Assembly (NCBI GenBank): GCA_013334225.1
Contig: JAAXXY010000016.1
Span: 1 to 64,000 of the forward strand
Direction of reading: 5' to 3'
Length of the DNA stretch: 64,000 nt
Source: Chlorobiaceae bacterium
Lineage (GTDB): Bacteria; Bacteroidota; Chlorobiia; Chlorobiales; Chlorobiaceae
Shown here piece after piece: positions 59,085 through 64,000 of the stretch. Position numbers and translations under genes: made by a program. Positions within the stretch are counted from its first letter, which is position 1, and each line of letters starts with the position of its first letter. The notes beneath the pieces were generated by a model, which was not told the DNA's origin, did no database searches, and saw nothing but the letters and a program-made list of their open reading frames with translations.

Positions 59085-59438
59085 ATGCATGAAATGAGCA
59101 TTGCACTTTCAATCGTCGAGGCCGTGGATGCGAAGGCCCGCGAAGAAGGTGCAGCGAAGATAACCGGAATCGATCTGCTTGTCGGCAGGCTTTCAGGCAT
59201 TGAAACCGAGTCTCTGAAGTTCTGTTTTTCAGCGGCGTCGAAAGGTTCGCTTGCAGAAGATGCGGTACTTGCAATAGACGAACGTGAGGGTGCCGGTGAG
59301 TGCACAGCGTGCAGGAGCAGCTTTCCAGTATCTTTTTATTATGCCGAGTGCCCGGAATGCGGTTCTCTGGCTGTATCTATCATTTCGGGTGAAGAGTTTC
59401 AGATCAAGTCAATGACCATAGAAGAAGAGGGGGAATAG
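59085..59438 (+). CDS. hypA: Hydrogenase nickel incorporation protein HypA
   Basis: MHEMSIALSIVEAV and CTACRSSF...CPECGS zinc site. Confidence 0.95.
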   Translation: MHEMSIALSIVEAVDAKAREEGAAKITGIDLLVGRLSGIETESLKFCFSAASKGSLAEDAVLAIDEREGAGECTACRSSFPVSFYYAECPECGSLAVSIISGEEFQIKSMTIEEEGE

Positions 59439-59442
59439 AACC

Positions 59443-60282
59443 ATGTGCGATACCTGCGGGTGTTCATCCGAAAGCGGGGCGGTGCTCCGCAAACCGGGCA
59501 ACAGCGAATATCATGTTCATATAACCGATCACGGGCACGGCAACGGTCATGTGCATGACCATGACCATGAGCACAGCCAACATAACGAACATGATCACGG
59601 GCACACCCATCATCACGCCGAGGGGCGGAGCCGCAGGATTGCGATGGAACAGGATGTGCTTCTCAAAAACAACCTGCTTGCCGAAAGGAACCGCGGTTAT
59701 TTCGAGGCAAGGAATATCGTGGTCCTGAATTTCCTGAGTTCTCCCGGATCAGGAAAAACGTCCCTGCTGGAAAAAACCATTCCGGAACTCCGGAAGCATT
59801 TTCCGGTCGCGGTCATCGAAGGAGATCAGCAGACCACGAACGATGCCGACCGGATTGACGCTCTCGGTGTTCCGGTCATCCAGGTCAATACCGGATCGGG
59901 ATGCCATCTCGATGCCCTCATGATCAACCGCTCGCTCAGGGAGCTCGATCTGCAGGACAATTCGCTGCTCTGCATAGAGAATGTCGGCAACCTGGTCTGT
60001 CCAGCCATGTTCGATCTCGGGGAAGCCCTGAAAATCGTCATCATCAGTACGACCGAGGGGGACGACAAGCCGTTGAAATACCCTGCCATGTTCCATGAGG
60101 CGGATATCTGCATCCTCAACAAGACGGATCTGCTTCCCTATGTCGATTTCGATGCCGCAAGGTGCCGGGAGAATGCGATGAGGGTCAATCACCACCTTGA
60201 GTGGTTCGAAGTTTCGGTAAGAACGGGTGAGGGGCTCGAAGCATGGACCGAACGCATCATGAAGATGGTTAAACGGAACTGA
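59443..60282 (+). CDS. hypB: Hydrogenase nickel incorporation GTPase HypB
   Basis: MCDTCGCS metal motif, His-rich stretch, FLSSPGSGKTSLLE, IEGDQQTTNDADRI, ILNKTDLLPYV. Confidence 0.96.
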   Translation: MCDTCGCSSESGAVLRKPGNSEYHVHITDHGHGNGHVHDHDHEHSQHNEHDHGHTHHHAEGRSRRIAMEQDVLLKNNLLAERNRGYFEARNIVVLNFLSSPGSGKTSLLEKTIPELRKHFPVAVIEGDQQTTNDADRIDALGVPVIQVNTGSGCHLDALMINRSLRELDLQDNSLLCIENVGNLVCPAMFDLGEALKIVIISTTEGDDKPLKYPAMFHEADICILNKTDLLPYVDFDAARCRENAMRVNHHLEWFEVSVRTGEGLEAWTERIMKMVKRN

Positions 60283-60287
60283 CCGTT

Positions 60288-62573
60288 GTGGAAACCGGTA
60301 CTGAGGCCAGAAGGCGCTTCAAGGTCAACGGGATCGTGCAGGGGGTCGGGTTCCGTCCCTTCGTTTATCGTATTGCGGTTGCAAGGGGACTGAAGGGATT
60401 TATCAGGAACACGGCTTCCGGTGTCCTGATCGAGGTTCAGGGTGAAGCTGGTGTCATCGAAGGCTTTTCCCGGAAATTACAGTCCGAGTGTCCACCGCTT
60501 TCAAAAATAGAGACCTTTGAAGAAACCGCCGTTCCCTGTGTTCGGGAAGAAGGATTCACCATCGGAGCTTCAGGCGAGGGTGAAGAGGTTGAAACCCTGA
60601 TTCCGCCCGATATCGCTCTCTGCGGCGACTGCAGAACAGAACTCCAGGATCCCTTGAACCGCCGCTTCCGTTACCCGTTCATCAACTGTACCAACTGCGG
60701 TCCGCGATATACGATTGTCGGACGTCTGCCTTACGATCGTCCGTTCACCTCAATGCATGGTTTCACGATGTGTCCTGAGTGCGAACGGGAGTATCACGAT
60801 CCCCTCGACCGTCGGTTCCATGCCCAGCCCAACGCCTGTCCGGTATGCGGCCCTGCAGCTCTCCTGCTCGATGCTGCCGGTGAAAAGATCGAGTTTCCGG
60901 ATGCCGTTGCCGGAGCGGCGGCAATGCTGCGTGAGGGAAAGATCGTGGCATTGAAAGGAGTCGGAGGTTTCCATCTCGCCGTAGACGCATCAAACGATGA
61001 AGCTGTCAGACGGCTCAGGGAAAGAAAGGGAAGGGAAGCGAAGCCATTTGCGGTTATGGTGAGGGATATCGGCATTGTTTCACGTTACTGCGATTGCACT
61101 CCGGCTGAAGCCGCTGCGCTTGCATCCCCGGAAGCCCCGATCGTTCTGCTCAGGAACAGGGGGACAGGGGAACTGGCGCCATCCGTAGCACCGGGAAACG
61201 ACCGCCTCGGGGTCATGCTGCCCTATTCACCGCTGCATCTGCTGCTATGTGCCGATGCACCGGAAGTTCTCGTCATGACCAGCGCAAATTTCAGCGAAGA
61301 GCCGATTGTCACGGACAATGTCGAAGCGCTGTCTCGGCTTGGCTGTGTTGCCGATTGCTTTCTGATGCACAACCGTCCGATCTGGCTGAAATGCGATGAT
61401 TCGGTTACGATCGAGCTTTCGGGAAAGCTCCGTCAGCTTCGCCGCAGCAGGGGCTATGTGCCTGCACCGGTTTTTCTGCGTGAGGGTGGACCCGTCGTCC
61501 TCGCAACAGGCGGCGAGCTGAAAAATACCCTTGCGCTGCTGAAGGGGACCCATGCGCTGCTGAGCCAGCATATCGGCGATATGAAGAATTACGAGGCATG
61601 GAGGCATTTCGAGCAGGCGGCAGAACATCTGCAGCATCTGTTTCAGGCAAAGCCGGAACTGATCGTCCATGACCTGCATCCAGGTTACATGACCACAGAG
61701 TGGGCGCTGAAGCAGGGGCTTCCGGTCCTCGGGGTCCAGCATCATCATGCCCATCTCGCCTCATGCCTCGCGGAAAACAGGGAAGACGGACCGGTCATAG
61801 GGCTCATGCTTGACGGTACCGGTTACGGAACCGACGGAACGATATGGGGCGGCGAGGTGCTTGCAGGCGATATCGCAGGAGCCGAACGGTTTGCCTCTTT
61901 CGAAGCCATGCCGCTGCCGGGCGGGGACATTGCCGTAACACAGCCCTGGCGGCTCGCTCTCGGTTATCTTCACCGGAGTTTTTCCGATATGCCGGAGCTG
62001 CCGTTCATGCAGGGAAAACCTGTCGGTCCAGTCCTCGAACTTATCGGCAAAGGGAACAACGTTCATGAAACTTCGAGCTGCGGGCGGCTTTTCGATGCCG
62101 TCTCCGCCCTTTCCGGGCTGAGGGATGAAATCAGTTATGAAGGACAGGCGGCAATCGAACTGATGCATGCCGCGAAAGGTGAAACCGGTACCGGGGCTTT
62201 TACCCATGAGCTGAGGGAGGAAGGGGGACGGTGGACCATGCTGGTTTCTCCGATTATCCGGGATGCAGTCCGGGCTGTCCGGCAGGGAAGTTCGTTGCAG
62301 GAAATCAGCAGGATGTTCCACCGGACCATGGTCAATCTGCTTCTCGACATTACCGGCAAGGCATCGAAAGCGTCGGGAATCAGGACAGTCGCCTTGAGCG
62401 GGGGAGTGTTCCAGAATGCTCTGCTGTTTGAAACGCTTGTCCGTGAACTTGAAACGGCAGGGTACCGGGTGCTTGCCCATTCACTGGTCCCGTCGAATGA
62501 CGGCGGGCTCTCTCTTGGTCAGGCGGTCATCGGCCGGAGCTTTCTCGCAGGCAACTACAGAGGTATTCGCTGA
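60288..62573 (+). CDS. hypF: Carbamoyltransferase HypF
   Basis: Acylphosphatase domain (GIVQGVGFRPFVYRIA), zinc fingers (CGDC, CTNCGPRYTI, CPEC, CPVCGP), C-terminal VALSGGVFQNALL. Confidence 0.96.
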   Translation: METGTEARRRFKVNGIVQGVGFRPFVYRIAVARGLKGFIRNTASGVLIEVQGEAGVIEGFSRKLQSECPPLSKIETFEETAVPCVREEGFTIGASGEGEEVETLIPPDIALCGDCRTELQDPLNRRFRYPFINCTNCGPRYTIVGRLPYDRPFTSMHGFTMCPECEREYHDPLDRRFHAQPNACPVCGPAALLLDAAGEKIEFPDAVAGAAAMLREGKIVALKGVGGFHLAVDASNDEAVRRLRERKGREAKPFAVMVRDIGIVSRYCDCTPAEAAALASPEAPIVLLRNRGTGELAPSVAPGNDRLGVMLPYSPLHLLLCADAPEVLVMTSANFSEEPIVTDNVEALSRLGCVADCFLMHNRPIWLKCDDSVTIELSGKLRQLRRSRGYVPAPVFLREGGPVVLATGGELKNTLALLKGTHALLSQHIGDMKNYEAWRHFEQAAEHLQHLFQAKPELIVHDLHPGYMTTEWALKQGLPVLGVQHHHAHLASCLAENREDGPVIGLMLDGTGYGTDGTIWGGEVLAGDIAGAERFASFEAMPLPGGDIAVTQPWRLALGYLHRSFSDMPELPFMQGKPVGPVLELIGKGNNVHETSSCGRLFDAVSALSGLRDEISYEGQAAIELMHAAKGETGTGAFTHELREEGGRWTMLVSPIIRDAVRAVRQGSSLQEISRMFHRTMVNLLLDITGKASKASGIRTVALSGGVFQNALLFETLVRELETAGYRVLAHSLVPSNDGGLSLGQAVIGRSFLAGNYRGIR

Positions 62574-62674
62574 CAGTTGAGCGTCAAACCTATGCAGGTT
62601 GTTTGCGCATGAAGCGCCTTGTATTATCTTTTCCGGAACAGAATGCCGGAACCATTCACTTACAATTGTAATCC

Positions 62675-62947
62675 ATGTGTCTTGCCATACCGGGAAAACT
62701 CATTGAAATATCCATCGAGAACGGCCTGAAAATGGGCGTGGTCGATGTCAACGGCTCGAAAACCAGAGCATGCCTCGAATATGTACCCGATATTCAGGCC
62801 GGACAGTACACGATCATCCATGCAGGATTCGCTCTGAAAATCATCGACGAAGAGGAAGCAGCCGAAAGCCTGAAACTCTGGCAGGAAATTTTCGAAAGCG
62901 GAGCGTTCGATCATGACGGTGAAATCCCTTACACGGTCATAACGTAA
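62675..62947 (+). CDS. hypC: Hydrogenase maturation chaperone HypC/HybG
   Basis: [12 protein letters not shown]...[40 protein letters not shown]. Confidence 0.95.
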   Translation: MCLAIPGKLIEISIENGLKMGVVDVNGSKTRACLEYVPDIQAGQYTIIHAGFALKIIDEEEAAESLKLWQEIFESGAFDHDGEIPYTVIT

Positions 62948-62955
62948 TCCCGGCC

Positions 62956-64000
62956 ATGAAATATATCGACGAGTATCGCGATCCGAAGCTTGCCAGGCAG
63001 CTGCTTCAGGAGATTTCCAGTAAGACCACACTGCACTGGACGATCATGGAGATCTGCGGAGGCCAGACGCATTCGATCCTGCGCAACGGCATCGACCAGC
63101 TGCTGCCTGCTGAGATAGAACTGGTGCACGGGCCCGGATGTCCGGTATGCGTCACTCCGCTCGAGTCCATAGAACGTGCGCTTGCCATTGCCTCGCAGAA
63201 CAATGTGATTTTCACAAGTTTCGGCGATATGCTCCGTGTTCCCGGTAATTTGAAGGACCTGTTCATGGTGCGAAGTGAAGGAGGCGATGTACGGATCGTC
63301 TATTCTCCTCTCGATGCCCTTCAGATCGCACGGGACAACCCATCGAAAGAGGTTGTTTTCTTTGCCGTCGGTTTCGAAACCACTGCGCCGGCCAATGCGA
63401 TGGCTGTTTATCAGGCTGCGCGTGAAGGTATATGGAATTTCAGCGTGATCGTCAGCCAGGTCCTCGTACCGCCGGCCATGCGTGCAATCCTCTCGTCGCC
63501 GGATAACCGTGTCCAGGGGTTCCTTGCCGCCGGGCATGTCTGTGCGGTGATGGGGTACAGCGAATACGAGCCGATCGCCCAGGAATTCAACGTTCCGATT
63601 GTCCCGACCGGCTTCGAACCGGTTGATCTGCTGGCAGGCATCCTGAAGACCGTCGAAATGCTCGAAGAGGGAATAACGGGGGTAATCAACCGTTACGGAA
63701 GGGTGGTGAGCCGTGAAGGTAACCCCGCCGCCCGGGAAATCATCTGCAAGGTATTCGAAGTCATCGACCGGCAATGGAGGGGAATCGGACTCATTCCAAG
63801 TAGTGGTCTTGGCCTCAGGAAGGAGTTCGAAGGGTTCGATGCCGAAAAAAAATTCGGAGTAATCCACATCACGGCAACAGAATCACCGCTTTGCATGAGC
63901 GGGAGTGTCCTGCAGGGAAAGCTTAAACCTGATGCATGCCCGGCTTTCGGCAGGGAGTGCACTCCGGCCCATCCTCTCGGAGCGACCATGGTTTCTTCCG
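62956..64000 (+). CDS. hypD: Hydrogenase formation protein HypD (3' end outside window)
   Basis: [21 protein letters not shown]...[18 protein letters not shown]...[11 protein letters not shown]...[34 protein letters not shown]. Confidence 0.95.
   Translation, partial: MKYIDEYRDPKLARQLLQEISSKTTLHWTIMEICGGQTHSILRNGIDQLLPAEIELVHGPGCPVCVTPLESIERALAIASQNNVIFTSFGDMLRVPGNLKDLFMVRSEGGDVRIVYSPLDALQIARDNPSKEVVFFAVGFETTAPANAMAVYQAAREGIWNFSVIVSQVLVPPAMRAILSSPDNRVQGFLAAGHVCAVMGYSEYEPIAQEFNVPIVPTGFEPVDLLAGILKTVEMLEEGITGVINRYGRVVSREGNPAAREIICKVFEVIDRQWRGIGLIPSSGLGLRKEFEGFDAEKKFGVIHITATESPLCMSGSVLQGKLKPDACPAFGRECTPAHPLGATMVSS

Noticed and set aside
62929-63867. 312-aa minus-strand ORF
   Set aside because: Antisense to hypD, which continues past the window end and so is missing from the ORF track.

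Overview
The window looks like a green sulfur bacterium (Chlorobiaceae) chromosome; that lineage call is an inference from gene content. Most of it is core genes: fbp, recJ, purU, tatA, an M16 peptidase, cydCD-type ABC genes, uvrC, aroE, lspA, pyrB and a hypABFCD operon cut by the window end. A cbb3-type oxidase and maturation cluster lies at about 22.2-30.2 kb. An accessory island occupies about 31.45-43.25 kb. It is bounded by a perfect 17-bp direct repeat (GATATTGCGTCAATCAT) that contains the mtnA start codon. The right-hand copy lies 16 nt after the stop codon of a purine nucleoside/MTA phosphorylase gene, so the island appears to have split a pnp-mtnA operon. The island carries a truncated tyrosine recombinase, ArdC-like and RadC-like genes, a 1300-bp IS5-family element and several small unknown ORFs. 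It also holds six same-orientation copies of a ~140-bp repeat with two hairpins built on the same core (CTCGACTG/CAGTCCAG, with a shared mismatch position). Five of the six copies are directly preceded by an array of degenerate CATGNNNN octamers in 8-nt phase. I recognise no named feature that explains this gene / octamer array / dual-hairpin pattern, and it is the best candidate here for an undescribed system. No searches or folding programs were run; all family calls come from reading the translations.
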